DNA of 62,628 bases from Bacteroidales bacterium (GTDB lineage: Bacteria > Bacteroidota > Bacteroidia > Bacteroidales > UBA932): the NCBI GenBank assembly GCA_017398125.1, contig JAFQHE010000023.1, positions 1 to 62,628 of the forward strand. The letters run 5' to 3'. The translations under genes were made by a program, and so were the position numbers. Of this stretch, positions 36,408-45,497 are shown one piece after another. The stretch's first letter is position 1. Each line of letters opens with the position of its first letter. The notes below the pieces were generated by a model. The model made no database searches. It saw only the letters and a list, made by a program, of their open reading frames with translations, and had not been told where the DNA came from.

Positions 36408-37901
36408 TTACCCCTTCCAAAAAATCCTTTTGCGGCTGAAGCAGCTTACAATCCACATGGTAAGGAGAGTGGCTGCGGCAGCACGGAGGATTCCCCATAG
36501 AGGATTGCCGTCGGGAGCGGAATATATTGAGCTGTAGATTGATATAATGCCTGTAGCCTTCATTAACGGCACAACGAGTGAGCCAAAGGCGACATATGCC
36601 ATCAGCGGATTTTGGCCGGCGCCAACAAAGATCCTTGCAAGGAATGTGTTGCCAAAGAATCTGCATATATTGTCGGCCACAAGCAGAAGATATATTGATA
36701 TTCCGCATGTTACAAGGCAATAGGAGATTGTGCAAGGCACCTTTTTGACTCCTCCCTCAATGGTTCCCATTGCTATACCACACAGCACCAGCAGCGCCGC
36801 CATTGCAACAAATGTGCGGTTCTGGGGAGAGTACCTGCTGCACAAAAAGAGAAGAAGCAGCACAACCGGCACACTTACAGCCATATTCAGAAGTGGAATG
36901 TTCATATAGAGTGCATAGCATTGCCACACCACAAATGCCATACAGAGCAGACTTACCAGATGCCCTGCAGCACCGCTCTTATCGTCTTTCAGCCCAATCC
37001 CTTGCCCCAAAGCACTCTCTTCAGACTCTTCCTCCCGCAACACACTGCAATTAGCATCTTCTTTGCGCCCTCTCTTTCGCAAGATATCTCCAACAACAGT
37101 TGCAGGAAGCAGCAGAAGCAGAAAATAGATATACTCCATATTGAACCACCAGCTTACATTTGGGTTGGAATAGGTTATTGCCGGCCAATCCAATTGTCGG
37201 GTTATGTGGGTAAAGAGGAGCAACAGTGCAAAGATTACAACCCTTGCTCCAATGCTTTTTCTTGTGAAATACCAGATAAGCGAGCCAAACAGGTAGAGGA
37301 AAGCCAGCAGAAAAATTATTATTCCACGTCTGTGGAGTGCAATCTCCTCCCCAAAAGAGTAGTGTCCTACAACCAGCACCACAGCAACGAGGTAGATTCC
37401 TACAAGCTGTCTTATAATGCTCCAGACCTTTGATTTGCCCCTTTCCAAATATCCCATTCCCTTCACCGACGGCTTGTAATAGAGCATGAACAGCAGGCCA
37501 AAACCTGCAATTGTAAAGAGCTGCGGCCAGAGTGTATCCAAATTTGAGAAGTTCATCAGCACATAGAGATATGAGAATGCCCATAATCTCAAGAATCTCA
37601 CAAATACCCCCTTTATATATTGCACCCCATCACCACATGACCGGTGGTTGCCTGACTCTCCGCCGTTCCCCTTTTTACAGCTCAGCGGTATGGCGACTCC
37701 CATACAGAATATGAAAACGGGAAATACAAGATCTACCCAGCCTATGCCGGGAACACTCATGTCAAGGGCATGTTCAGGCGGGGGATTCTGTATATGGTAC
37801 ATCCAGGCAGGAAGAACACCATAAGGGATTATGGCACTGAATATCATTCCGAATATTGACAGGCCACGCAAAAAATCAAGTGACTGGTAGCGTTCTCCCA
37901 T
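36408..37901 (-). CDS. DUF5009 (HGSNAT-like) multi-pass membrane acyltransferase-like protein
   Basis: Membrane protein of 497 residues with about 11-12 helices. The start MGERYQSLDFLRGLSIFGMIF, with the R-G-L-S/T pattern, then WVDLVFPVFIFCMGVAIPLS, places it with COG4299/DUF5009 proteins related to heparan-alpha-glucosaminide acetyltransferase. The loop around residue 290 is long and charged. Function in bacteria is unsettled; acyl transfer across the membrane to sugars is plausible. It is the last gene of the ruvX-def-phosphohexomutase operon, 17 bases downstream. Confidence 0.8.
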   Translation of the reverse strand: MGERYQSLDFLRGLSIFGMIFSAIIPYGVLPAWMYHIQNPPPEHALDMSVPGIGWVDLVFPVFIFCMGVAIPLSCKKGNGGESGNHRSCGDGVQYIKGVFVRFLRLWAFSYLYVLMNFSNLDTLWPQLFTIAGFGLLFMLYYKPSVKGMGYLERGKSKVWSIIRQLVGIYLVAVVLVVGHYSFGEEIALHRRGIIIFLLAFLYLFGSLIWYFTRKSIGARVVIFALLLLFTHITRQLDWPAITYSNPNVSWWFNMEYIYFLLLLLPATVVGDILRKRGRKEDANCSVLREEESEESALGQGIGLKDDKSGAAGHLVSLLCMAFVVWQCYALYMNIPLLNMAVSVPVVLLLLFLCSRYSPQNRTFVAMAALLVLCGIAMGTIEGGVKKVPCTISYCLVTCGISIYLLLVADNICRFFGNTFLARIFVGAGQNPLMAYVAFGSLVVPLMKATGIISIYSSIYSAPDGNPLWGILRAAAATLLTMWIVSCFSRKRIFWKG

Positions 37902-37918
37902 AGCAACTGAATGAAGAT

Positions 37919-39319
37919 CTAACTCAATGAGGCTACAATTTCACGCACTTTGGCAACCTTGGTATCCAACAGCTCCTGGCTTGAGGCCTCTGCTATGAAT
38001 CTTAGGTATGGTTCTGTATTTGACGGACGTATATTGAACCACCACTCCTTGAACTCCACCCTGTACCCGTCAAAATCCATTTGGGATGTAGGCTCTTCCT
38101 GAGAAATTGCCCAATCCCTGACAGCATCCATTGCCTCTTTTTTGCGCTCTATCCTAAAGTTTATCTCGCCGGAATTCCTGTACTTCTCTATGCGGGCAAT
38201 TGCCTCAGAGAGCTTGACGCCTCTGCGCTTCAATTTTGCAACAATGTCAAGTATGATGAGCGATGCCATAATGCCGCTGTCGGAATAGAAGAACTCCTTG
38301 AAATAGTAGTGACCGGCAAGTTCTCCACCATAAATGCCCTCTATCTCCCTCAACTTGTGTGCGGCAAATGCGCGACCCACCTTCCAGGTGTACATCTCCC
38401 CGCCCATCGGTGCCAGATACTCGCCGACCGCCTTTGAGCTTCGTATATCCTGAATGACTTTTCCTTTGAAGCCACGCTCCTCCAGCCAGTAGTGTCCCAT
38501 AAGGGCAATCATCAGATCAGGTGATATGAAACGGGAGTTCTCGTCAACGAACATCACCCTGTCGGCATCACCATCATAGATGACTCCCACATCGCACCCT
38601 TTTTCACGTACAAGTTCCTGCAATGAGACAATATTTTCAGGCACCAGCGGATTGGCCTCATGATTCGGAAATGTTCCATCGAGTTCATCAAAGATATAGT
38701 GGACACTTCCGGAATCTGCAGCCCGGCCACTTCCCGAACAGGGAGCTGCACCGTCAGTTGCAGGTTCAAGAATATCCTTTATTACAAGGGCAGCCATTCC
38801 GTTTGATATATCCATTCCCACATTCAAGTTTGAATAATCACCCTTGTACCTCTTCATGAAGGCTATATACTCCTCCTTTATATCAATGTGCTCCACCTTG
38901 CCCGGAACAGCCGCAGGAGAGAGTTCACGTCTTTCATTTATCCACTTCTCAATGGTTCCCAGACCGGTGTCATATCCAACAGGAAGGGCATTTGCACAAG
39001 AGACCTTCATGCCATTGTATTCCTTTGGATTATGCGATGCTGTAATCTGCACAGAGGCTGCAAAACCATATTTGGCAGTGGCAAAATAGACCATAGGGGT
39101 GGTTGCAAGTCCCATATCCACAACATCGGCACCGGCATCTGATATACCCTTTACAAGGTATTCCCTTATCTCAGGCGAAGAGACCCTTACATCCCTTCCC
39201 ACAAGCACCTTTTTTGCATTGAGCAACTCAGGCAGGAAAAAACCCACCTTATAGACTGTATTCTTGTCAAAATCTTTGTTGTAGACACCTCTTATGTCGT
39301 ATGCGTGAAAAGCCCCCAT
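37919..39319 (-). CDS. Phosphomannomutase/phosphoglucomutase
   Basis: Alpha-D-phosphohexomutase of 466 residues that interconverts hexose 1- and 6-phosphates for glycan precursor synthesis. The phospho-serine loop is QITASHNPKEYNGMK (about 90-104), the metal loop is YDGDADRVMF (about 245), the sugar-binding loop is YGGELAGHYYF and the phosphate site is RPSNTEPYLR. Length and motif order fit the ManB/AlgC group. It lies 23 bases after def. Confidence 0.93.
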   Translation of the reverse strand: MGAFHAYDIRGVYNKDFDKNTVYKVGFFLPELLNAKKVLVGRDVRVSSPEIREYLVKGISDAGADVVDMGLATTPMVYFATAKYGFAASVQITASHNPKEYNGMKVSCANALPVGYDTGLGTIEKWINERRELSPAAVPGKVEHIDIKEEYIAFMKRYKGDYSNLNVGMDISNGMAALVIKDILEPATDGAAPCSGSGRAADSGSVHYIFDELDGTFPNHEANPLVPENIVSLQELVREKGCDVGVIYDGDADRVMFVDENSRFISPDLMIALMGHYWLEERGFKGKVIQDIRSSKAVGEYLAPMGGEMYTWKVGRAFAAHKLREIEGIYGGELAGHYYFKEFFYSDSGIMASLIILDIVAKLKRRGVKLSEAIARIEKYRNSGEINFRIERKKEAMDAVRDWAISQEEPTSQMDFDGYRVEFKEWWFNIRPSNTEPYLRFIAEASSQELLDTKVAKVREIVASLS

Positions 39320-39342
39320 AGTTGTTATGTTTTAGTGAAGAC

Positions 39343-39897
39343 CTATTTTTTTACAATGCGGTAATGTGTACGCACCTTGCCGGATGCTATATTATTGAGT
39401 TTGGACTGTATCATCTTCTTTCTGATAGGAGAGACATGGTCAATGAAGAGGTGGCCGTCAAGGTGATCCATCTCATGTTGCACCATTCTGCATGCAAAGC
39501 CCTCAAAAAGCTCCTCATGCTCCTCAAACTTCTCATCAAGATACTTTACCTTCATGCTCTTTGGCCTTATTACATCGGCATGAATGTTTGGCACACTCAG
39601 GCAACCCTCTGAATACTCAGCAGTCTCCTCACTCTCCCAAGTGGCAACAGGATTTATCATAACCCTCTTGAACCCTTCAAGCTCAGGCATATCTTCTGCA
39701 AGATCAGCTCCGTCAACTATAAGAAGTCTGATTGACTTTCCCACCTGTGGTGCAGCAATACCCACACCATCAGACTCCTTCATTGTAACATACATATTGT
39801 CAATCAACTCCTGCAATCCCTCGGCATTGTTCACATCAATCTCAGCAGCACGCTCTCTAAGCACGCCCGATCCATATACGTAAATTGGTAAAATCAT
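39343..39897 (-). CDS. def: Peptide deformylase
   Basis: Metallo-deformylase of 184 residues that removes the formyl group from nascent N-formyl-Met. The three motifs are present: GVGIAAPQVG (about 43-52), EGCLS with the metal Cys, and QHEMDHLDG with HExxH. It lies 43 bases after ruvX in the minus-strand operon. Confidence 0.97.
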   Translation of the reverse strand: MILPIYVYGSGVLRERAAEIDVNNAEGLQELIDNMYVTMKESDGVGIAAPQVGKSIRLLIVDGADLAEDMPELEGFKRVMINPVATWESEETAEYSEGCLSVPNIHADVIRPKSMKVKYLDEKFEEHEELFEGFACRMVQHEMDHLDGHLFIDHVSPIRKKMIQSKLNNIASGKVRTHYRIVKK

Positions 39898-39940
39898 ATA
39901 TCTTAAAATCTATTGTTATTCTCTTCCCGACAGATCTGCA

Positions 39941-40357
39941 CTACATCTGTCCCCTATCCAGAAAGGTCTGGAGAATTATGGCGGCACTCACCTTATCGAC
40001 CGATCCCTTCTCCCTTCTGTCTGACTTCTTCACGCCTCCGGCAATCATCGCCTTCATGGCCAATTGCGAAGTGAATCTCTCATCCTCCAATGTAACAGGA
40101 ATATCGGGGAATTGTTTCTTGAGCACTTTCAGGAAAACATCCACATCCTTTGCCGCCTCTGCCGGCTTGTTGTTCAGATTCATCGGATACCCCACAACAA
40201 AACGCCCCACTTTCTCTTTTGAGGTATAATTTTTGAGATATTCAACTATCTTTGCAGCCGGAACAGTTTCGAGGGCAGAGGCAAATATGCCGAGCGGGTC
40301 GCTCACTGCAACACCCACCCTCTTGCGTCCGTAGTCTATACCTATAATTCTGTCCAT
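39941..40357 (-). CDS. ruvX: Holliday junction resolvase-like protein RuvX/YqgF
   Basis: RNase H-fold protein of 138 residues, linked to pre-16S rRNA 5'-end processing and recombination. MDRIIGIDYGRKRVGVAVSD carries the first catalytic Asp. The motif VTLEDERFTSQLA supplies the acidic Glu-Asp pair, and KGSVDKVSAAIILQ the last Asp. The start is fixed by homology at the first residue shown, yet the -7 box ends only 4 bases before it, which implies a leaderless mRNA. Confidence 0.93.
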   Translation of the reverse strand: MDRIIGIDYGRKRVGVAVSDPLGIFASALETVPAAKIVEYLKNYTSKEKVGRFVVGYPMNLNNKPAEAAKDVDVFLKVLKKQFPDIPVTLEDERFTSQLAMKAMIAGGVKKSDRREKGSVDKVSAAIILQTFLDRGQM

Positions 40358-40361
40358 ACTG

Positions 40362-40369
40362 CAAAGTTA
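40362..40369 (-). promoter_or_regulatory. Vegetative -7 box for ruvX, apparently leaderless
   Basis: CAAAGTTA reads TAACTTTG on the minus strand. Only CAGT separates it from the ruvX ATG, so transcription should begin at or next to the start codon. Confidence 0.65.
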
Positions 40370-40384
40370 GCTTTTTATTATAAT

Positions 40385-41254
40385 ATGGCTGCAACAAAGA
40401 GAAAAAATAAGATTAAAAACTGGTTGTCAAACAAGTTCCGCGTATCAATCTTCAATGATACCACCCATGAGGTTCTCTTTACCTTCAGAGGCAGCGGAAT
40501 TATCTCAATCATAACGCTGCTGCTGGCGATAGTATTTATAGTGGGCTCTGTAACAGCCCTGATCTCCTTTACTTCGCTAAGGGAGTTCATACCGGGCTAT
40601 CCGTCGGCAGAGAGCCGCAGGACACTCATTCAAAACACAATAAAGCTCGACTCGCTCCAGAACGAAATCAATCTCTGGAGACTTCAGCTGGTAAATATCC
40701 AGCGCGTCGTAAAGGGGCAGGAGCCTGTAAAGATAGACAGTGTCCTCAGTCTTGAACAGTATAAGGAGTATATTCTGGCCGAATCTCCCGACTTCTCCAA
40801 AGATGATTCACTTTTAAGAAGCGCAGTGTTAAAGGAAGAGCAGTTCAATTTGTCGGCACAAACACAAAAGATTGAACAGATTGAGGGTCTTCATCTCTTT
40901 CCTCCTGTAAATGGAGTGATTACCCAGGAGTACAATGAGGCCATCAACCACCCATACATCGATATTGCCGCCCCTGAGAACAGTGTTGTCTCTTCCATTC
41001 TCGACGGCACCGTAATATCGGCAGATTACAGCGAACAGAACGGTTATGTGATACAGATACAGCACGACAACAACATTATATCAATATATAAACATAATGC
41101 CAAGCTGCTTAAAAAAGTTGGAGACATTGTCTCTGCCGGAAGTCCTATTTCACTTGTAGGCAACACCGGCAACCTGAGCACTGCCCCACATCTTCATTTT
41201 GAGCTGTGGCATAAAGGCAAGCCGGTCAATCCGGTTGAGTATATAAAGTTCTGA
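40385..41254 (+). CDS. M23 family metallopeptidase (LytM-type, membrane-anchored)
   Basis: Cell-wall endopeptidase-like protein of 289 residues. A basic N-terminus and one membrane helix (about 36-60) are followed by a coiled region (about 75-160) and an M23 domain (about 178-289). The zinc motifs are HPYIDI (HxxxD, 202-207) and HLHFELW near the end; a His is also present at the YKHN site. It probably remodels peptidoglycan or activates amidases. It is divergent from ruvX and 14 bases before dxr. Confidence 0.9.
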   Translation: MAATKRKNKIKNWLSNKFRVSIFNDTTHEVLFTFRGSGIISIITLLLAIVFIVGSVTALISFTSLREFIPGYPSAESRRTLIQNTIKLDSLQNEINLWRLQLVNIQRVVKGQEPVKIDSVLSLEQYKEYILAESPDFSKDDSLLRSAVLKEEQFNLSAQTQKIEQIEGLHLFPPVNGVITQEYNEAINHPYIDIAAPENSVVSSILDGTVISADYSEQNGYVIQIQHDNNIISIYKHNAKLLKKVGDIVSAGSPISLVGNTGNLSTAPHLHFELWHKGKPVNPVEYIKF

Positions 41255-41268
41255 AACGGTCAAAAGAG

Positions 41269-42417
41269 ATGGACAAAAGACATATAGCAATATTGGGTTC
41301 AACAGGCTCCATTGGAAGACAGGCCTTAGATGTGATAAGTCAGCATCCCGACCTGTTTGAAGTTGAACTCCTTACAGCCAACAACAACTCAGGACTGCTT
41401 ATTGAGCAGGCCCGCAGGTTCAAGCCTAACAGCGTGGTCATCTGCAACAAGGAGCTATACAATGAGGTTTTTGAGGCTCTTGACAAAGAAGAGATCAAGG
41501 TTTTTGCAGGCATAGAGTCCGCCAATGAACTTGTAAAGGGAGATAATATAGATATTGTGCTTGCAGCTTTGGTAGGCTTCAGTGGCGTTGATTCTACAAT
41601 CAATGCCATAAAGAGCGGCAAGGTCATTGCTCTGGCCAACAAGGAGACTCTTGTGGCAGCCGGTTCAATCATTACAGCACTTTCAAGGGAGTACGGCGCA
41701 CCAATAATTCCTGTTGATTCCGAACACTCTGCAATTTTCCAGTCCCTTCAGGGAGAGCGGTGCCGGATAGAAAAACTTCTGCTTACCGCCTCAGGAGGCC
41801 CATTCCTTGATACACCCCATGAGGAGATTATGAAGGCAACCCGTCATCAGGCCCTCAAACATCCCAACTGGAGCATGGGCGCCAAGGTAACCATTGACTC
41901 TGCCAGCATGATGAACAAAGGGTTGGAGATGATTGAAGCCTCATGGCTCTTCAACATCCCTGCAGACCAGATTGAAATTGTGGTACATCCCCAGTCAATT
42001 GTTCACTCTCTGGTTCAGTTTACCGACGGCTGTCTCAAAGCACAGCTTGGTGCACCGGACATGAGAGTTCCTATACAATATGCCCTCTCCTATCCGTCAA
42101 GACTGGACCTCAATACCCAGCGCATCTCCTTGCCTGAACTTGGCCAGCTGACCTTCCGCGCTCCCGACAGAGAGAAGTTCCCGGCCATTGACCTTGCCTA
42201 TTCGGCCCACAAACAGGGCGGAAATATGGCTTGTATCATGAATGGGGCAAATGAAGTCGCGGTAGCGGCTCTGCTCGAAGAGAAGATACTTTTTGGCAAG
42301 ATTCCTTCAATTATTGAGCAGACAATGGCCCGATGCAGTTTCATTGCATCGCCATCAATTGAGGAGATCTATGCCACACACAAGGAGGCCATGGCCATTG
42401 CCTCAACTCTGGTCTGA
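41269..42417 (+). CDS. dxr: 1-deoxy-D-xylulose 5-phosphate reductoisomerase
   Basis: Second enzyme of the MEP isoprenoid pathway (DXP to MEP, NADPH-dependent), 382 residues. The Rossmann motif ILGSTGSIGRQALD lies at residues 9-22. The metal site and catalytic loop show PVDSEHSAIFQ, LTASGGPF, HPNWSMGAKVTIDSA and MMNKGLEMIEA. The length is normal. It is co-transcribed with the preceding M23 gene; rseP follows after 163 bp with its own promoter. Confidence 0.97.
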   Translation: MDKRHIAILGSTGSIGRQALDVISQHPDLFEVELLTANNNSGLLIEQARRFKPNSVVICNKELYNEVFEALDKEEIKVFAGIESANELVKGDNIDIVLAALVGFSGVDSTINAIKSGKVIALANKETLVAAGSIITALSREYGAPIIPVDSEHSAIFQSLQGERCRIEKLLLTASGGPFLDTPHEEIMKATRHQALKHPNWSMGAKVTIDSASMMNKGLEMIEASWLFNIPADQIEIVVHPQSIVHSLVQFTDGCLKAQLGAPDMRVPIQYALSYPSRLDLNTQRISLPELGQLTFRAPDREKFPAIDLAYSAHKQGGNMACIMNGANEVAVAALLEEKILFGKIPSIIEQTMARCSFIASPSIEEIYATHKEAMAIASTLV

Positions 42418-42551
42418 AGCACCCGAGTCTGTACGCAAGATTTGCACCTGCAAGAAATAATCTCTCCTATTTTTAAACAATTCGCTGATTATGAGAGTTG
42501 TCAGCTAACGCCTTGCAAGATTTTAAAATAGAAAAATAGCTTTATTAACAT

Positions 42552-42559
42552 TAACTTTG
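42552..42559 (+). promoter_or_regulatory. Vegetative -7 box for rseP-DUF4837
   Basis: TAACTTTG matches TAnnTTTG and lies 21 bases before the rseP ATG. Confidence 0.6.
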
Positions 42560-42580
42560 CACAATTAATTTAGATTTGGT

Positions 42581-43906
42581 ATGGTAGTACTTATAAAAAT
42601 ATTGCAACTGATTCTGGCACTTAGTATCCTTGTTCTGGTACACGAGTTCGGACACTTCTTATTTGCGAGAATCTTCAAGATCAGGGTTGAAAAGTTCTAT
42701 CTCTTCTTTGACGCCTGGTTCAGTCTCTTCAAATACAAGCCAAAGAACAGTGATACCGAATATGGTATCGGATGGCTGCCACTTGGCGGATACTGTAAAA
42801 TCTCGGGAATGATTGACGAGTCCATGGACAAAGAGGCCATGAAACAGGAGCCGCAGCCATGGGAGTACAGGTCAAAACCCGCTTGGCAGAGATTTTTTGT
42901 AATTTTCGGAGGTGTTCTCTTCAACTTCATCCTTGCAGTGGTCATCTATACAGGCCTGCTTGCAGTTTGGGGCGAGGAGTACATAAAGAATTCAGATGTC
43001 ACAACAGGTATAAGGGTAAATGAACTTGCTTATGAGATAGGTTTCCGCAACGGAGACCGTATCATCTCATTTGAAGAGCACCAGACAGACAACTTCCAGG
43101 AACTTCAGGTTGACCTTATAAGAACACAGGCCAAATATGCGAAGGTTCTACGTGACGGCGATACAGTTACTGTAAATATTGACGAGTCATACATTCCTGC
43201 AATCCTCAACACCCGCGGCATGTTTGACTTTGGCATACCTTATATTATTGATGCCATTCCCGACAGCTCAATCAACGCCCAATCAGGTCTGCAACCTGAA
43301 GACCGCATTCTTGCCCTCAACGGCACGAACTCCGAATATCTGCTTGATGCACTTGAGTTCCTTGGCAACCACAAAGGGGACTCACTGGTGGCAACTGTAG
43401 CCAGAGGAGAGGAGATTCTGCTCATCCCTATTGCTACAGATACAGCAGGCAAAATGCAGGTGATACCTAAATCACAATTGTCGGATTTCTATAAAATAAC
43501 TGAGAGAGATTACTCTTTCTTTACAGCAATTCCTGCAGGATTCAACAAAACTATAAAGACTGTAGGCAACTATTGGAAAGAGCTCAAACTGATATTCTCC
43601 CCTAAAACAGAGGCGTACAAATCGGTAGGCAGTTTCATTACCCTAGGATCTATCTTCCCAAGTACTTGGAATTGGCAAATTTTCTGGAACCTTACCGCCT
43701 TCTTGTCTGTTATGTTGGCAGTATTGAACATTCTGCCTATTCCTGCGTTGGATGGAGGTCACCTTCTCTTTACGCTTTATGAGATGATTACAGGCAGGAA
43801 ACCGAGCGACAAGTTCCTTGAATATGCTCAGACAGTTGGAATGATACTCCTGTTTGCACTTATGATACTTGCACTTGGAAATGACTTTTTCAGATTGTTC
43901 AACTAA
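42581..43906 (+). CDS. rseP: RIP metalloprotease RseP (site-2 protease)
   Basis: Intramembrane zinc protease of 441 residues. The HExxH motif is in LVHEFGHFLFAR (about residues 20-31). Two PDZ regions lie in the centre (about 125-290), with SGLQPEDRILALNG in the second. The conserved C-terminal NILPIPALDGGHLLF supplies the third zinc ligand. It normally cleaves anti-sigma factors or signal-peptide remnants. The DUF4837 gene follows after 14 bases. Confidence 0.95.
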   Translation: MVVLIKILQLILALSILVLVHEFGHFLFARIFKIRVEKFYLFFDAWFSLFKYKPKNSDTEYGIGWLPLGGYCKISGMIDESMDKEAMKQEPQPWEYRSKPAWQRFFVIFGGVLFNFILAVVIYTGLLAVWGEEYIKNSDVTTGIRVNELAYEIGFRNGDRIISFEEHQTDNFQELQVDLIRTQAKYAKVLRDGDTVTVNIDESYIPAILNTRGMFDFGIPYIIDAIPDSSINAQSGLQPEDRILALNGTNSEYLLDALEFLGNHKGDSLVATVARGEEILLIPIATDTAGKMQVIPKSQLSDFYKITERDYSFFTAIPAGFNKTIKTVGNYWKELKLIFSPKTEAYKSVGSFITLGSIFPSTWNWQIFWNLTAFLSVMLAVLNILPIPALDGGHLLFTLYEMITGRKPSDKFLEYAQTVGMILLFALMILALGNDFFRLFN

Positions 43907-43920
43907 CAACAGATATAATT

Positions 43921-44949
43921 ATGAAGGCTTTTTTTGGAATCACCGCTAAGATACAACTATTCATATCAATGATGATAGTAGCCCTTGCCTTCTCTTCATG
44001 TGGAGACAACGGTATTCAGCTCAAACAGTCTGTCAGCGGAAAGGCTGGTGAGATTGTTGTTGTGGCAAACAAGGTATATTGGGAATCCGAGCCCGGCACT
44101 CTGCTAAGGGATATTCTTGCTTGTGACTATCCTTTGCTGCCTCAGAAGGAGCCTTCGTTCACACTTATAAACATACCGGAAAATGCCTTCACAAACATTT
44201 TTCAAATACACAGGAACATTATTATAGTAAAGGTTGACGAGAATGTTGAAGAGGCAAAATTCGCCATTCAGGAGGATATATGGTCAGCACCTCAGACAGT
44301 GATAACAATCGTTGCCCCCAATGCTGCAGCCCTATCGGAAATTATAGAGGCAAAGCGTGAGGCAATTTTCAATACTTTTGAGCAGAGTGAACGCAACAGG
44401 GTTATCAGGAACTCAAAGAGATATGAAGAGAAGTCATTGAGAACACTCGTGGCTGAGACATTCGGTGGTTCACCTTACTTCCCTACAGGCTACTCACTGA
44501 AGAAGAAGACCGATGATTTCATCTGGATTTCTTATGAGACCACATATATCAACCAGGGATTGTTTGTATACAGATACCCTGTAAAGGACTCCACCACCAT
44601 GACTCTCGAAGGTTTGATTGCAGCACGTAATGAAATGATGGAGAAGAATGTCCCTGGAATGCTTGAGGGCAGCTACATGACAACTACAATGATCAAGGAG
44701 AAGGAGCCCCAATTGAAATGGATCAAATACAAGGATAGATCTTTTGGCGAGCTGCGCGGATTGTGGGAGGTACAGAATGACTATATGGGAGGCCCGTTTG
44801 TGCAACATGCCTTTTATGACAAGAGCGGAAAGAACATCATAGTAGTTGAGGGATTTGTATATGCCCCAAGATACGATAAAAGAAATTATCTCCGTCAGGT
44901 TGAATCAATTATATATTCATTTGACTGGGCTGAAAATTTCAGCAGATAG
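43921..44949 (+). CDS. DUF4837 family lipoprotein
   Basis: Bacteroidota-specific lipoprotein of 342 residues. The lipobox is AFSSC, with Cys after about 26 residues. The family core is clear: GKAGEIVVVANKVYWES, FTLINIPENAFTNIFQIHRNI and a C-terminal GLWEVQNDYMGGPFVQHAFYD. Its role is unknown. Placement directly after rseP is common and suggests an envelope-stress or proteolysis link. Confidence 0.87.
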   Translation: MKAFFGITAKIQLFISMMIVALAFSSCGDNGIQLKQSVSGKAGEIVVVANKVYWESEPGTLLRDILACDYPLLPQKEPSFTLINIPENAFTNIFQIHRNIIIVKVDENVEEAKFAIQEDIWSAPQTVITIVAPNAAALSEIIEAKREAIFNTFEQSERNRVIRNSKRYEEKSLRTLVAETFGGSPYFPTGYSLKKKTDDFIWISYETTYINQGLFVYRYPVKDSTTMTLEGLIAARNEMMEKNVPGMLEGSYMTTTMIKEKEPQLKWIKYKDRSFGELRGLWEVQNDYMGGPFVQHAFYDKSGKNIIVVEGFVYAPRYDKRNYLRQVESIIYSFDWAENFSR

Positions 44950-44989
44950 GGTGCAATTGTTGAAAAGTTCTTAAAAAAATAAAAATATT

Positions 44990-45020
44990 TTTGTATCATA
45001 AGAAAATATTTCTACCTTTG
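44990..45020 (+). promoter_or_regulatory. Vegetative promoter of the tRNA-Glu-rpsT unit
   Basis: TTTG (44990-44993), a 19-bp spacer and TACCTTTG (45013-45020). This is one of the best promoter matches in the window. Confidence 0.85.
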
Positions 45021-45071
45021 CAGTCCCAAATCACAAAGTGTATCTTTCAATAACTAGTTGTGGTTGTGCGC

Positions 45072-45143
45072 GGTGGATTCGTCTAACGGTTAGGACTCAA
45101 GATTTTCATTCTTGCAATAGGGGTTCGATTCCCCTATCCACTA
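45072..45143 (+). tRNA. tRNA-Glu (anticodon TTC)
   Basis: The acceptor stem GGTGGAT/ATCCACT, an anticodon arm CAAGA-TTTTCAT-TCTTG giving TTC, and the T arm with GTTCGATTC form a cloverleaf. CCA is not encoded. rpsT begins 29 bases after the tRNA with no terminator between, so both probably come from one transcript. Confidence 0.93.
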
Positions 45144-45172
45144 CAAGAAAAATATTAAAAAAAATAAATACA

Positions 45173-45427
45173 ATGGCAAATCATGCATCAGCAGACAAGC
45201 GTGCTCGCCAGAATGCGAAACGCAGACTGCACAATCGCTATTATGCAAAAACAACTCGTAATGCTATCAAAGCATTGCGCAACACTACAGACAAAGCCGC
45301 TGCAGAGGCTCTAATGCCTAAAGTTTATGCAATGTTGGATAAATTGGCTAAAACTAACATTATCCACAAAAACAAAGCAGCTAACCTTAAGAGCGGTCTT
45401 GCTGTTTACGTAAACAAACTAGCGTAA
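45173..45427 (+). CDS. rpsT: 30S ribosomal protein S20
   Basis: S20 of 84 residues, very basic: [22 protein letters not shown], then TTRNAIKAL, ending [21 protein letters not shown] start at 45173, where homology begins; a longer frame runs back through the tRNA and is not real. An intrinsic terminator follows at 45456. Confidence 0.96.
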   Translation: MANHASADKRARQNAKRRLHNRYYAKTTRNAIKALRNTTDKAAAEALMPKVYAMLDKLAKTNIIHKNKAANLKSGLAVYVNKLA

Positions 45428-45455
45428 TTTTACGTTTTTGCATTGTTAAAAATAG

Positions 45456-45486
45456 AAAACTCTCCAAATTTGGGGAGTTTTTTATT
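45456..45486 (+). terminator. Intrinsic terminator after rpsT
   Basis: AACTCTCC pairs with GGGGAGTT around AAATTT and is followed by TTTTTTATTTT. Confidence 0.9.
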
Positions 45487-45497
45487 TTTATACAGGC

